Origin: AP-15 sp963703665
GTDB taxonomy: Bacteria; Pseudomonadota; Alphaproteobacteria; ATCC43930; CGMCC-115725
Reading direction: 5' to 3'
Assembly (NCBI GenBank): GCA_963703665.1
Contig: CAVPFB010000003.1
Location: 1-64,000, forward strand
DNA: 64,000 nt
The position numbers and the translations under genes were made by a program. Each line of letters starts with the position of its first letter. The stretch's first letter is position 1. This document shows, in pieces, positions 52,108 through 61,858 of the stretch. The notes under the pieces are model-generated. The model did not search any database. It had not been told where the DNA came from and saw only the letters and a program-made list of their open reading frames with translations.

Positions 52108-53070
52108 ATGGTCGAGACTGCGTTCGATCGGCATATCGCCGATCTGCGCCGATTTAACCGGTTTTACACCCAGAGGATCGGCGTGTTGCAGGACGGGCTG
52201 TTGCGCAGCCCGTTTTCGCTGACCGAGGCGCGGGTCCTCTATGAGCTTGCCGGCGGCGAGCCGCGCTCGGCGGCGCAGCTCGGCAAGGAGTTGGGGTTGG
52301 ATGCCGGCTATCTGAGCCGAATCCTGCGCGGCTTCGAACGTCGCGGGCTGATCCGCAAGGATCCTGCGCCAAATGATCGGCGCCTCGGCCTGTTGTCGCT
52401 GACTCCGCAAGGGCTGGCCGCGTTCGGCCCCCTCGATGCCCGCTCGCACGACCAGATCGGCGCTATGCTGCAAGAGCTGTCGGCAGGCCAGCAGGGACGC
52501 CTGGTGGCGGCGGCGCGCACGATCGAGCGCCTGCTCGATCCGAAACCTGAAAATCCGGCAGTCTATCTGCTGCGGCCGCACCGGCCAGGCGACATGGGCT
52601 GGATCACCCAGCGTCATGGCGCGCTTTATGCGCAGGAATACGGCTGGGACATCCGGTTCGAAGGGCTCGTCGCCGAGATCGTCGCCGCTTTCATCCGAAC
52701 CTTCGATGCGCGGCGGGAATGCTGCTGGATCGCCGAGAAGGACGGCGAGAATGTCGGTTCAGTGTTGCTGGTCAAACACTCGGAGGCGGAGGCCAAGCTG
52801 CGCCTGCTGCTGGTCGAGCCGCAAGCGCGCGGGCTCGGGATCGGCGCGCGGCTGGTGCAGGAATGCCTGCGCTTTGCCCGCCAGGTGGGCTACCGGAAAG
52901 TGACATTGTGGACCAACAACGTGCTCGTCGCTGCGCGACGCATTTATGAAGCCTCGGGGTTTCGCCTGGTCGAGAGCCTGCCGCATCAGAGCTTCGGCCA
53001 GGAGCTGGTCGGCGAGACCTGGGAACTCGATCTTCAGCCCCACACCCGCACTTCAGAGCCCTTGATCTAA
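52108..53070 (+). CDS. Bifunctional MarR-type regulator / GNAT acetyltransferase
   Basis: 320 residues. The N-terminal winged helix (1-150) has ARVLYELAGGEPRSAAQLGK, LDAGYLSRILRGFERRGLI and the wing RKDPAPNDRRLGLLSLT. The C-terminal GNAT domain (155-305) has LLLVEPQARGLGIGARLVQE for acetyl-CoA and YEASGFRLVES. This fusion is a known family; some members acetylate small molecules or proteins. A palindromic site lies upstream. Its stop codon overlaps that of the convergent terC gene. Confidence 0.93.
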   Translation: MVETAFDRHIADLRRFNRFYTQRIGVLQDGLLRSPFSLTEARVLYELAGGEPRSAAQLGKELGLDAGYLSRILRGFERRGLIRKDPAPNDRRLGLLSLTPQGLAAFGPLDARSHDQIGAMLQELSAGQQGRLVAAARTIERLLDPKPENPAVYLLRPHRPGDMGWITQRHGALYAQEYGWDIRFEGLVAEIVAAFIRTFDARRECCWIAEKDGENVGSVLLVKHSEAEAKLRLLLVEPQARGLGIGARLVQECLRFARQVGYRKVTLWTNNVLVAARRIYEASGFRLVESLPHQSFGQELVGETWELDLQPHTRTSEPLI

Positions 53071-53714
53071 ACCCCCGAAAGGCTGATCGCCGCGCTCTGT
53101 TGGATGACCTCGGTCGAGCCGTCCCAGATCATGCGCAGCGCGACAACGGTGACGATGCCGAGACCGACCCACGAAATCCAGAAATGGCGTTCGAGCAGGC
53201 GCGCGATGTAATTTGAGGCGACCCCCATCAGCGCCACCGACAGGACGAGCCCAAACATCAGCACCCAGAAATGGGCGCGCGCCGTCCCGGCCACCGCGAG
53301 CACGTTGTCGAGCGACATCGACACATCGGCCAGCACGATCCGCGCCAGCGCCGGCCGCGCGCTTTTTTGCCGGATCGGATGCCGAATCGGCCGGCACTCC
53401 GCCGCGGCTGCCGCAGGCGGCTCGCGGGTCCGTGTCTCGCGCAGCTCGCGGTACATCTTCCACGACACCCACAGCAGCAGCACGCCACCAGCCAGGGTCA
53501 GCCCGATGATCGCCAGGAGCTGGGCAGTGAAATAGGCAAAGAGGACGCGCAACGCCGTGGCGACGACGATGCCGAGCATGATCACCCGCCGGCGCTGCTC
53601 GACCGGCAGGCTGGAAGCCGCCATCCCGACGACGATCGCGTTGTCGCCGGCAAGCACCACGTCGATGATGACCACCGACACCAGCGCGCCGAGTTGGGTA
53701 ACGCCGATCAGCAC
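53067..53714 (-). CDS. TerC family (YjbE-type) integral membrane protein
   Basis: 215 residues, about seven helices, GTG 53714. The conserved Asp-containing motifs of TerC are present in both repeats: IIDVVLAGDNAIVVGMAASS and LADVSMSLDNVLAVAG. A cytoplasmic Arg/Pro-rich loop (about 90-120) separates the two halves. TerC proteins handle metal ions, including manganese export. It is convergent with the MarR-GNAT gene and divergent from the MFS gene. Confidence 0.9.
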   Translation of the reverse strand: MLIGVTQLGALVSVVIIDVVLAGDNAIVVGMAASSLPVEQRRRVIMLGIVVATALRVLFAYFTAQLLAIIGLTLAGGVLLLWVSWKMYRELRETRTREPPAAAAAECRPIRHPIRQKSARPALARIVLADVSMSLDNVLAVAGTARAHFWVLMFGLVLSVALMGVASNYIARLLERHFWISWVGLGIVTVVALRMIWDGSTEVIQQSAAISLSGV

Positions 53715-53759
53715 CCTGGCGAGATAAGCACGACGTCATCCAAGGTCGAGGGCCGCCCG

Positions 53760-54920
53760 ATGCAGAGACTCGGTCTTTCGCGCGCTGCGGCACGCCTATC
53801 CGGATTCTACGCCGCAGCGTTCCTGGTGACCGGCGCCCAGCTGCCGTTCTGGCCGGTTTGGCTCGCCACGCGCGGCCTCGGGGCGAACGAGATCGCTGGC
53901 ATATTCGCCGCGGCCATCTGGGCAAAGGTGATTGCGACGCCGGCGATCGGCGCGCTCGCCGACCGCGTCGGGCATCGCCGGATGATGGGCGCGCTGGCCA
54001 CCGCCGCGTTCGCCGCCTATCTGGGATTGTGGCCCGTTTTCGGATTTTGGCCCTTGCTGGGGCTCAATCTCGTCGCGCTGACCGCGCAATCGGCGCTGAT
54101 GCCGCTCGGCGACACGATCACCCTGGCGCTGTCCCGCGCCGGGCGGCTCGACTACGGGCATGTCAGGGTCTGGGGCTCGGTGAGCTTTATCTTTGCCTCG
54201 CTGGCCGGCGGCACGGTCCTCGCCCGCACCTCCGGCGAGCGGGTCCTGCCGCTGGTGCTCGGGGCTTCGGCCTTGCTGATGCTGGCATGCCGCGGCATCC
54301 CGTCCGATCTTTCCGAGCGGCCCGTGGCCGTCCGCACGATCCGCCGCGCCGGACGGCGCCGGCTCGCCCGCGATCCGCGGTTTTGGGGCGTTGTCGCCGC
54401 CGCGTCGGCGCTGCAGGCGAGCCATCAGCTCTATTACGCCTTTGGCTCGCTATATTGGCGCTCGCTCGGTCTTTCCGACGCGACGGTTGGCTGGCTATGG
54501 GCCGAGGGCGTCTCGGCCGAGATCCTGCTGTTCTGGCAAGGGCGATGCCTGCTGCGGCGCCTGGGACCGGCCGGATTGATGGCGCTCGGCGGGTTTGCCG
54601 GCGTGATCCGCTGGAGCCTCGCCGGGCTGGTTGTCTCGTTGCCGGCCATCGCCGCGCTGCAATCTCTTCACGCCCTGACCTTCGGGGCGAGCTATCTCGG
54701 GGCGATGCATTTTCTGTCGCGGACGGTCCCGCCGTCGGCCGCGGCCAGCGCCCAGACCCTCTTTGCCGCGGCCTCCTCGGGCATCGGCGGCGGGCTTGTC
54801 ATGATGGCGGTGGGCGCGCTCTATGCGGGCTGGGGCGGGCATGCCTACCTGTTTATGGCGCTGCTCTCCGCGGCCGGCCTGGCGGGCGCCGTGAGTCTAC
54901 GGCACGCGGTTCCGCCGTGA
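53760..54920 (+). CDS. MFS permease, HcaT/MFS_1-like
   Basis: 386 residues, 12 helices. The short N-terminus leads into FYAAAFLVTGAQLPFWPVWL. LADRVGHRRMM is the loop 2-3 motif, and RVWGSVSFIFASLAGGTVLA is typical of the 3-phenylpropionate transporter / nucleoside-type MFS_1_like group. ATG 53760 is preferred; the open frame further upstream overlaps the terC gene. It probably imports a small organic acid or nucleoside. Confidence 0.9.
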   Translation: MQRLGLSRAAARLSGFYAAAFLVTGAQLPFWPVWLATRGLGANEIAGIFAAAIWAKVIATPAIGALADRVGHRRMMGALATAAFAAYLGLWPVFGFWPLLGLNLVALTAQSALMPLGDTITLALSRAGRLDYGHVRVWGSVSFIFASLAGGTVLARTSGERVLPLVLGASALLMLACRGIPSDLSERPVAVRTIRRAGRRRLARDPRFWGVVAAASALQASHQLYYAFGSLYWRSLGLSDATVGWLWAEGVSAEILLFWQGRCLLRRLGPAGLMALGGFAGVIRWSLAGLVVSLPAIAALQSLHALTFGASYLGAMHFLSRTVPPSAAASAQTLFAAASSGIGGGLVMMAVGALYAGWGGHAYLFMALLSAAGLAGAVSLRHAVPP

Positions 54921-54947
54921 GATCGGCCGCGACCGCGCGGCGTCACC

Positions 54948-55406
54948 TTATCTGCCGCACCTTGGATGGGTTTCGGCCGGTCCCGCCGCCTGCGCCACGG
55001 CGTAGTCGTGCAGCCCTTGGGAGTTCAGCGTGCTGGCCATTTTCAGCAGGTCGGCCGCCTTCTGGCATACCAAAACCGTGGGCTGCGCGCCTTCGCTCAG
55101 CGAAATCTCGTTGGCGAGGCTCGTGTTCCAGGCATCGAATTCGCTCTGGGCGTTGCGCGCCCCCTCGTGCCGGAAATGGGCGATCATGATTCGCTGATAG
55201 CGAATGATCGCACCGCTGTTGCGCGCCCGGAACTCGCCATAGACCGGGTCTCGGCACGCCGAGCTGATCACCATCAGGTTGGTCTGGAACCGGATTGCCT
55301 GCTCTGCCTCCATATCCATTGCCGAGTAGCAGTGGCGCTCGGTAGCCGACGCACCCTGAACCGACGCGGCAGCAAAAATTGCCGCAGCCAGGACAGCCTT
55401 TCTCAT
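54948..55406 (-). CDS. Secreted protein of unknown function
   Basis: 152 residues, ATG 55406 after GGGGGAAA. Signal peptide (MRKAVLAAAIFAAASVQGA) to SAT. The mature part is helical with three Cys (HCYSAMDME, SSACRDPVYGEF, LVCQKAADLLKMAS) that could form disulfides. No known domain is recognised. It is convergent with the MFS gene and divergent from the SAM hydrolase gene. Confidence 0.82.
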   Translation of the reverse strand: MRKAVLAAAIFAAASVQGASATERHCYSAMDMEAEQAIRFQTNLMVISSACRDPVYGEFRARNSGAIIRYQRIMIAHFRHEGARNAQSEFDAWNTSLANEISLSEGAQPTVLVCQKAADLLKMASTLNSQGLHDYAVAQAAGPAETHPRCGR

Positions 55407-55676
55407 CGCATTTCCCCCAGATATTCCCCTGCGACCAGCGCAGCATACTCAGCCTGCGAGCATGTTCAAGAGAAACCATTCGCGCAGTCGTAGACTGCTC
55501 CGGCGATGCGCAGCAAAGCTTCTGCTTGGACTGGCGTAACACAGCACGGTTTCCCAACCATTGGTTGATCAACTGTTGCAACAGCGGGTCGGAGCCAGGC
55601 TGCACCGCGAGATCGAAGTCGCCGCAAAAATTTTAGTTGGTAAGCTGGGCAGGCTAACGATTCGGACATCGAGGCG

Positions 55677-56417
55677 ATGAGTCCGGCGATGATTGCGCTA
55701 TTCACCGATTTCGGCCTCGCGGGCCCCTATACCGGCCAAGTCAAGGCGGTGCTGCACCGGATCGCACCGGGCGTTCCGGTCATCGATCTGTTTGCCAACC
55801 TGCCGGCCGCAAAGCCCAGGCCGGCAGCCTATCTGCTGGCCGCCTATGGGCCCTGGTTCCCGCCCGGGACCGTGCTGCTCGCGGTCGTCGACCCCGGGGT
55901 CGGCGGCGCCCGCGCCGCGGTCGTCGTCGAGGCCGACGGACGATTTTATGTCGGCCCCGACAACGGCCTGTTCGAACTCGTCCTGCGCCGAGCCGGGGAC
56001 GCCCGCGCTTCGGAGATTTTATGGCGCCCCGAACAGTTGTCGGCGAGTTTCCACGGGCGCGACCTGTTCGCTCCGGTGACGGCCCGGCTCGCCGCCGGCA
56101 CACTGCCGTCAGGCGCCCTGCGCGGGACCCAGATCGGCCGCTTTCCGGACTGGCCGGACGACCTGCCGGAGATCGTCTACATCGACGGCTACGGCAATGC
56201 CATGACCGGCCTGCGCGCCTTGGCGCTGCCGAGGCAGGCGAGGCTTTGCGTGAGCGCCCACGAGCTGACGCGCGCTCGCACTTTCTCCGACCTTCCGCCG
56301 GGGGCGGCGTTTTGGTACGAAAACTCGAACGGCCTCGCCGAGATCGCCGTTAACGCCGGCCGCGCCGACAGAACGCTAAACCTCTCGGTCGGAACTCCGG
56401 TCGCGATGCTGGCGTGA
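55677..56417 (+). CDS. SAM hydroxide adenosyltransferase (DUF62)
   Basis: 246 residues. Cleaves S-adenosylmethionine to adenosine and methionine using hydroxide. All family motifs are present: ALFTDFGLAGPYTGQVKAVL, LAVVDPGVGG, FYVGPDNGLFELVL, FHGRDLFAPVTA, YIDGYGNAMTGL and YENSNGLAEIAVN. Full length. It stands alone before the convergent dedA gene. Confidence 0.93.
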   Translation: MSPAMIALFTDFGLAGPYTGQVKAVLHRIAPGVPVIDLFANLPAAKPRPAAYLLAAYGPWFPPGTVLLAVVDPGVGGARAAVVVEADGRFYVGPDNGLFELVLRRAGDARASEILWRPEQLSASFHGRDLFAPVTARLAAGTLPSGALRGTQIGRFPDWPDDLPEIVYIDGYGNAMTGLRALALPRQARLCVSAHELTRARTFSDLPPGAAFWYENSNGLAEIAVNAGRADRTLNLSVGTPVAMLA

Positions 56418-56490
56418 GCGGCGAGGCGAGACGCCGGAGCCGGCGGTCGCGTGGGCGGGCCGACGATGTCGGCCCGGTGCTGATTGGCTT

Positions 56491-57081
56491 TTAGAAGCTC
56501 GGGCGGGCCCTCGGCTGGCGTCGCCGTTGCAGGCGATGCATCAGCCCGAAACCCCAGGCAACGACCACGAACGCGCCGAGCATTGCCAGGGTGAGCGAGC
56601 GGGCCAAATCGCCGAGAACCGCGCGGAACGCATGGCCGAGAAAATAGCCGAGAGCAACAAAGCTCGCCGCCCACAGCGCCGCCGCGAGAAAATTCAGCGC
56701 CAGAAAGCGCCGGCTTCGAACCGCGCTCATCCCCATCGCGAAAGACGAGAAGTTGCGTACTCCATAGATGAAGCGGAACGACAGGATGAAGCCGGTATTG
56801 TAGCGCTCGAGCCAGCGCAGCGCCGACTCGACGCCGGCGTGCCAGCGGGGAAACCGGTCGAGCAGTTTCGACCCGAAGTGCCGACCGACCCAGAACCAGC
56901 TCTGATCTCCGACAAAGCTGCCGAGCCCGGTCGCCGCAAGCACCAGAAACGGGTCGAGCACCCCCTGTGCCGCGGCAAAACCGGCAAAAACGACGATCGT
57001 CTCGCCTTCGAAAAAAGTCCAAATAAACGCGAGCAGATAAAACCAGGCGCCATGTTCAGCAATGAGCCGATTAATCTCCAT
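56491..57081 (-). CDS. DedA/SNARE-associated membrane protein
   Basis: 196 residues with the DedA fold: FEGETIVVFAGFAAAQG, GLGSFVGDQSWFWVGRHFG, FRFIYGVRNFSSFAMGM (Arg/Gly motif) and several helices. DedA proteins flip lipids such as undecaprenyl phosphate or phospholipids in the inner membrane. ATG 57081 is the family's usual start. Monocistronic. Confidence 0.93.
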   Translation of the reverse strand: MEINRLIAEHGAWFYLLAFIWTFFEGETIVVFAGFAAAQGVLDPFLVLAATGLGSFVGDQSWFWVGRHFGSKLLDRFPRWHAGVESALRWLERYNTGFILSFRFIYGVRNFSSFAMGMSAVRSRRFLALNFLAAALWAASFVALGYFLGHAFRAVLGDLARSLTLAMLGAFVVVAWGFGLMHRLQRRRQPRARPSF

Positions 57082-57343
57082 TCCTCGACCGTTCCTGCTT
57101 GCCCCGACGACGCAGTCCCCTTTTGGCGCGGCGTCATGCTAGGTTTTTCGGCGCCGACGGTCGAGCAGAATTGCCGCTGTCTCGCGAATTTAACATGCCA
57201 ACAGCGAAGAAATGATTGCCGGTGACCGGGTTCGATATCGGCCGCGGACGGCATTGACGGCCCGTCGCGACAAGATCAGCCTGCGCGGCCGCAAGGTGCG
57301 CCGTCGGGCGCGCCCGGCCTCGGCACCGCGATCGGGAGGGACC

Positions 57344-57835
57344 ATGGCAGGGTTGTATTTCGAGGAGTTCGCGGAGGGGCAGGTGTTCGAACATGCGATC
57401 AGCCGCACCGTCACCGAAATGGACAACGTGCTGTTCAGCACCCTGACAATGAACCCGCAACCGCTGCATCTCGACGCGGAATTCGCCAAGACGACCGAGT
57501 TCGGCCAGCGCCTCGTCAACAGCATCTTCACGCTCGGCCTGGTCATCGGCATCAGCGTCGGCGAGACGACGCTCGGCACCACCGTCGCCAATCTCGGCAT
57601 CAGCGACGCGCGGTTTCCCAAGCCGGTGTTTCACGGCGACACTTTGCGCGCGCGCACGATCGTGCGCGCGAAGCGCCAGAGCCGCTCGCGGCCCGACGCC
57701 GGCATCGTCGAGTTCGAGCACCAGGGCATCAACCAGCGCGGCGAAACCGTCGCGATCTGCCGCCGGGCCGGCCTGATGAAATGCCGGCCGCCGGATCAGT
57801 CCTCGGATCAGCCGGCGACTCCGCATGAGGGATGA
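57344..57835 (+). CDS. MaoC-family dehydratase
   Basis: 163 residues, ATG 57344 after GGGAGGGA. Hot-dog fold enoyl-CoA hydratase: YFEEFAEGQVFEHAISRTVT, MNPQPLHLDAEFAK (catalytic loop), VNSIFTLGLVIGISVGETTL and VFHGDTLRARTIV. It is closest to mesaconyl-CoA/methylmalyl-CoA hydratases. The CitE-like lyase begins at the base after its stop, so the two catalyse successive steps: hydration, then cleavage, of a C4-C5 acyl-CoA. Confidence 0.92.
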   Translation: MAGLYFEEFAEGQVFEHAISRTVTEMDNVLFSTLTMNPQPLHLDAEFAKTTEFGQRLVNSIFTLGLVIGISVGETTLGTTVANLGISDARFPKPVFHGDTLRARTIVRAKRQSRSRPDAGIVEFEHQGINQRGETVAICRRAGLMKCRPPDQSSDQPATPHEG

Positions 57836-58692
57836 ATGCGTTCGTTCCTGTTTGTTCCAGCCGACAGCGAGCGCAAGCTCGCCCGCGCGCCCCAATCGGG
57901 CGCCGACGCGCTGATCCTCGACCTCGAGGATTCGGTGGTGCCGGCGAACCGTCCGGCGGCGCGAACCCAGGCGCGCAATTTTCTCGAGGCGACCGGCTCC
58001 GCCGACTACCGTCGCTGGGTGCGGATCAATCCGCTGGCGAGCGGTATGGCGCTCGACGACCTGGTCGCCACCGTCGCCGGTCGGCCCGACGGCATTCTGC
58101 TGCCAAAGTGCGTGCCCGACGATTTGGCCAGGCTCGACCACTATTTGTCCGCTTTCGAGGCGGCCGCGGTGTTGCCCCGGGTGTCATCCGGGTCATCGCG
58201 ATCGCGACCGAGACGCCGGCGGCGATGTTCGCGCTGGGCAACTATGCCGGGGTGTCGCCGCGGCTCGAAGGCATTACCTGGGGGGCCGAGGACCTCGCGG
58301 CCTCGATCGGCGGCAGCAACCGCCGCGCCGACGGGAGCTACGACGACGTCTATCGCCTCGCACGCTCGCTATGCCTCCTGGCGGCGGCCGCGGCCGGGGT
58401 CACGCCAATCGACACGATCTACACCGACTTCAAGGACGAGGCCGGGCTTGCCGCCGAATGCACCGCGGCGCGGCGCTCAGGCTTCACCGCCAAGATGGCG
58501 ATCCACCCGGCGCAGATCCCGGTCATCAACCGCGCGTTCACGGTCGGCGAGGACGAGCTCGCCTGGGCGCGCCAAGTCGTCGCGTTGTTTGCGGAACATC
58601 CGGAAGCCGGCACGATCGCTCTCGACGGCAGGATGATCGACCGCCCGCACCTGACCCTGGCGCGGCGGCTGTTGGGCCTCGCCCCGGCGTAG
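57836..58692 (+). pseudogene. HpcH/HpaI (CitE-like) CoA-ester lyase, one frameshift
   Basis: ATG 57836 starts MRSFLFVPADSERKLARAPQ, then ADALILDLEDSVVP (metal site) and RWVRINPLASG. A one-base shift near 58180 in a C/G run continues with GVIRVIAIATETPAAMFALG, GITWGAEDLAASIGGSNRR and KMAIHPAQIPVINRAFT to 58692. The joined length is about 285, normal for malyl-CoA / methylmalyl-CoA lyases. It is coupled to the MaoC gene. The shift lies in a short homopolymer, so an error is likely. Confidence 0.88.
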
Positions 58693-59006
58693 GATCCGGG
58701 AGAAACCGTTCGCTCGGCCGCGCCGGCGCGAGTTTTACGGACGTGATACTCGCCTTCATAATCGCCGCCGTCCGGTGCAGGCCCAGACCCATCCCAGTCG
58801 TGGGCACCGGCCTTCGCCGGTGTGGTGGAAAACCGGGTATCGTCCATCGGAAATTATCCGCTAGGACCCGCGCGCGGAAAGTCACCTGGGAAGACGATCT
58901 GTTGCCGGCTTTCTAAGACGCGTCGGACACGTCATGATGAGACAGACCGTCGCGCGCAAAACGCCGCCCCACTCAACTCTTTCAACCGATTCCCCGAGGT
59001 GAACCG
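58693..59006. other. Intergenic region with a REP-like palindrome
   Basis: 314 bases between the lyase and the 2-hydroxyacid dehydrogenase. A perfect palindrome CACCGGCCTTCGCCGGTG lies at 58805-58822, sharing its core with the repeat at 3409-3424. No gene is seen. The dehydrogenase start follows a GAGG at about 58996. Confidence 0.45.
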
Positions 59007-60000
59007 ATGGCCGCCACTACTCAGACCAACCGCAAGAAACTGCTGCTGCCGACGACCTTGGCCAAGGCCGGCTGGGCGATCGTCGAGGCGCGCGAGGATG
59101 TCGAGGGCGTGCCCTATCAGACGACGGCGCCGAAAGCCGAGCTGCACAAGCTGCTCGAGGATGTGGCCGGGGTCGCGCTCGTCGGTGACGCCGTTCAGCG
59201 ATCCCGAGCTCGACGCCGGGCCGAGCCTTGAAGTCGTGGCGCGCATCGGCGTCGGCTATGACGCGGTCGACGTGCCGGCGCTGACCCGGCGCAAGCTCCC
59301 GCTGATGATCGCCGGCACCGCCAATTCGGTCAGCGTCGCCGAGGCCGGGGTGTACCTGCTGATGAACCTGGCGCGGCGCGGCGCCGCGATGGACGCGATG
59401 GTCAAGGAAGGCCGCTGGCACGACCGCTACAACGAGATGCCGGTCGACCTCTATGGCAAGACCGTGCTGATCGTCGGCTTCGGCAAGATCGGCACGCGCT
59501 CGGCCAAAAGGCTGGGGGCGATGGAGATGAACGTATTGGTCTACGACCCCTACATGTATTCCGAGACGATCCGCGGCATGGGCTACGAGCCGGTCGGCGA
59601 TCTCGACGCGGCGGTGGCGCGCGCCGATTTCATCACCATCCACTGCCCGAAGACGCCGGAGACGGTGGGCCTGTTCGACGCCGCAAGACTGGCGCAGATG
59701 AAGCGCACCGCCTTTATCGTCAACACCGCGCGTGGCGGCATCATCGACGAGCGGGCGCTCTATGATGTGCTCAAGGCGAACCGGATCGCCGGCGCCGCGC
59801 TCGACGTCTTTGTCGAGGAACCGACGCCAAAGGACAACCCGCTGCTGACCCTCAGAAATTTCATCGCCGCCCCGCATGTCGCCGGAGTCACCCGCGAAGC
59901 GGTCGACCGCATGGCGATCACCACCGTGCACAACCTGTTGAGCGTGCTCGACGGCAAGCCCAACCGCGAGAACGTTGTCAACCGCGAGGTGCTCGCCTGA
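59007..60000 (+). pseudogene. D-2-hydroxyacid dehydrogenase (SerA-like), one frameshift
   Basis: ATG 59007 starts AATTQTNRKKLLLPTTLAKA. After GVALVGD near 59190, a one-base shift leads to TPFSDPELDAGPSLEVVARI, then GVGYDAVDV. The NAD site is VLIVGFGKIGTRSAKRLGA; catalytic Arg is in VNTARGGIIDE, Glu in FVEEPT and His in APHVAGVT. Length about 331 if joined. It lacks the ACT domain of long SerA, so it may be a glyoxylate/hydroxypyruvate reductase or another 2-hydroxyacid dehydrogenase. Confidence 0.87.
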
Positions 60001-60183
60001 GAGCGCTCCTGCCGCCGCACCGAGGGCCGCGGCCGGTCGGGACGGCGAGCAGAGAGCGCGCCGATGTCGGATGACGGGGCCAGCCTCTGAGCCGTGGCCG
60101 CGGCGAAGCCGAAGGGATGGGGAGGTCGGCGCGCGCCTAAGACCACGGGTGCGCCGCTGTCGCGGCTTTGGTCGGATCGGGGG

Positions 60184-61782
60184 ATGCACCCACTCACCGC
60201 AATGACGCTGCCGCTGCGCCGCGGCCTCGAACGGGTGCGCACCGATCCTCCTGCGTGGGCGCTACCGGCAGCAATCGGGGTGTCTGCTCTGGTGTTGCGG
60301 CTCTACGGACTCGGCGACAAGCCATTCTGGCTCGACGAGGTCGCCAGCCTGCGTCGAGCCACATCGAGCGTGCACCACCTCGTCGCCGACTCGCTGCACA
60401 ACAATCATTACCCGAGCTATTTCCTGTTGTTGTGGCTGGTCGCGAAGATCGGCACGTCGCAGTGGCTGCTGCGGTTGCCGTCGGCGCTGTTCGGAGCGCT
60501 CGGCGCGGCGCTGGCCTGCGCGATCGGGCGCCGGGCGGCGGGCCCGCGCAGCGGTCTGATCGCCGGGTTGCTGATGGCGGTGTCTCCGTTCGAAGTCCAG
60601 TTCGGCCAGGAGGCGCGATCCTACACTCTGGTCTCCTGTCTGATCCTGACGGCGCTCTATGGGCTCGTGCGGCTGGCTCAGGAGCCGGAAGCGGCGGCCT
60701 TGCCGCTGCATCGTGGCGGCGCCCTGCGCGGCCCGTGGATCGCCTATTGTCTCGGAACCGCGGCGGCGCTCAACGTGCTCAACGTCGCAGTACCCTGGCT
60801 GCTCGCCGCCAATCTCGGCGCGGTCGGGATCGTCTGGCGCGCTCAAACCGCAAGACGCGCATTTCTGCGCAATTGGGGGCTGGCCCAGGCCCTGATCCTA
60901 GCGACATGGCTGCCCTCGCTCGCCAGCATCTATGTCGCCAGCCAGGGTGCCGTTCTCGACGGCGCCGGCTGGGCGCCGGCGGCGACCGCCGGGACGATCT
61001 GGGCGATCGTGGCGCCCGTTTATTTGCTGCGCATCTCGCGCTTCATCACCTTCGGCCTAATGCCGGCCATGGTTCCCGGGCTCGCCCTCGTAGTCGCGAT
61101 CATGGCCGGTATGGGCGCGTGGCGGCTGCGCCGCGAGCCGGCCGTGCTGGCGGTGCTCGGCAGCGCGGCGTTGCTTTTGCCAGTGAGCTTGCTGGCCGTT
61201 TCGCTGTTCGTGCCGGTGCTGGTGCCGCGCTATTTCGCCTGGAGCGCGGCACCGTTCTTCATTTTTGCCGGGGCTGGCCTGGGTCAGCTTCGGTTCCGGC
61301 GCTTCGCTCGGGTGGCGGCGGCGTTCGCGGCGGTGTGCCTCGTCAATCTGCTTCCCTATTACGGTTACGAGACCAAGCCGCGATGGGATCTGTTGGCGGC
61401 GCAGCTCGCGGCCGCGGCGCGGCCCGGCGACGTGGTGCTGCTCGACAGCTATTATTCCTATTCCGTGCTCTCGGTTTTTGCGTCCCGCGCCGGCCTCGCC
61501 GACCACGGGGTCAAATTGAGCTGGAGCCTGCCGCAGGCGATCAAGCAGGCCGCCGGCCACGACCTTTGGGCGGTCTACGGGCGCGCCGGACAGGCAACCA
61601 AAAAGCAGTCGCCGCAAGTTTACCGGCAAGCGCTCGCACCGCTCGGACCGCCGGTGGCGCAAAACCCAATCGGGCGCTATATCCTGGTGTGGCGGTTCAG
61701 CGAGCCGACCGCACCGGCAGACCAGATCGCGACCCCGCAACCGGGGCCGGACGGCCTGGCCTCCGAGGATCCGCGCCCGTAA
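60184..61782 (+). CDS. ArnT/GT39-like polytopic glycosyltransferase
   Basis: 532 residues, about 11-12 helices. The first periplasmic loop carries KPFWLDEVASLR with the conserved Asp-Glu of GT-C enzymes; QFGQEARSYTLVSC and YFLLLWLVAKIGTSQ are typical of the GT39/ArnT family. A soluble C-terminus (PRWDLLAAQLAAAARPGDVV, LDSYYSYSVLSVF) follows. It transfers a sugar from a polyprenyl-phosphate donor. ATG 60184 is chosen, with 60202 an alternative. No arn operon is present, so the acceptor is unknown. Confidence 0.88.
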   Translation: MHPLTAMTLPLRRGLERVRTDPPAWALPAAIGVSALVLRLYGLGDKPFWLDEVASLRRATSSVHHLVADSLHNNHYPSYFLLLWLVAKIGTSQWLLRLPSALFGALGAALACAIGRRAAGPRSGLIAGLLMAVSPFEVQFGQEARSYTLVSCLILTALYGLVRLAQEPEAAALPLHRGGALRGPWIAYCLGTAAALNVLNVAVPWLLAANLGAVGIVWRAQTARRAFLRNWGLAQALILATWLPSLASIYVASQGAVLDGAGWAPAATAGTIWAIVAPVYLLRISRFITFGLMPAMVPGLALVVAIMAGMGAWRLRREPAVLAVLGSAALLLPVSLLAVSLFVPVLVPRYFAWSAAPFFIFAGAGLGQLRFRRFARVAAAFAAVCLVNLLPYYGYETKPRWDLLAAQLAAAARPGDVVLLDSYYSYSVLSVFASRAGLADHGVKLSWSLPQAIKQAAGHDLWAVYGRAGQATKKQSPQVYRQALAPLGPPVAQNPIGRYILVWRFSEPTAPADQIATPQPGPDGLASEDPRP

Positions 61783-61858
61783 AGCCGGGCAGCGACGGCG
61801 TTCTTCTCCGGCTCTCGCGCTGGTCGGCCGGCCGGAATTTCGCCCGAAGCAGCCGGAA

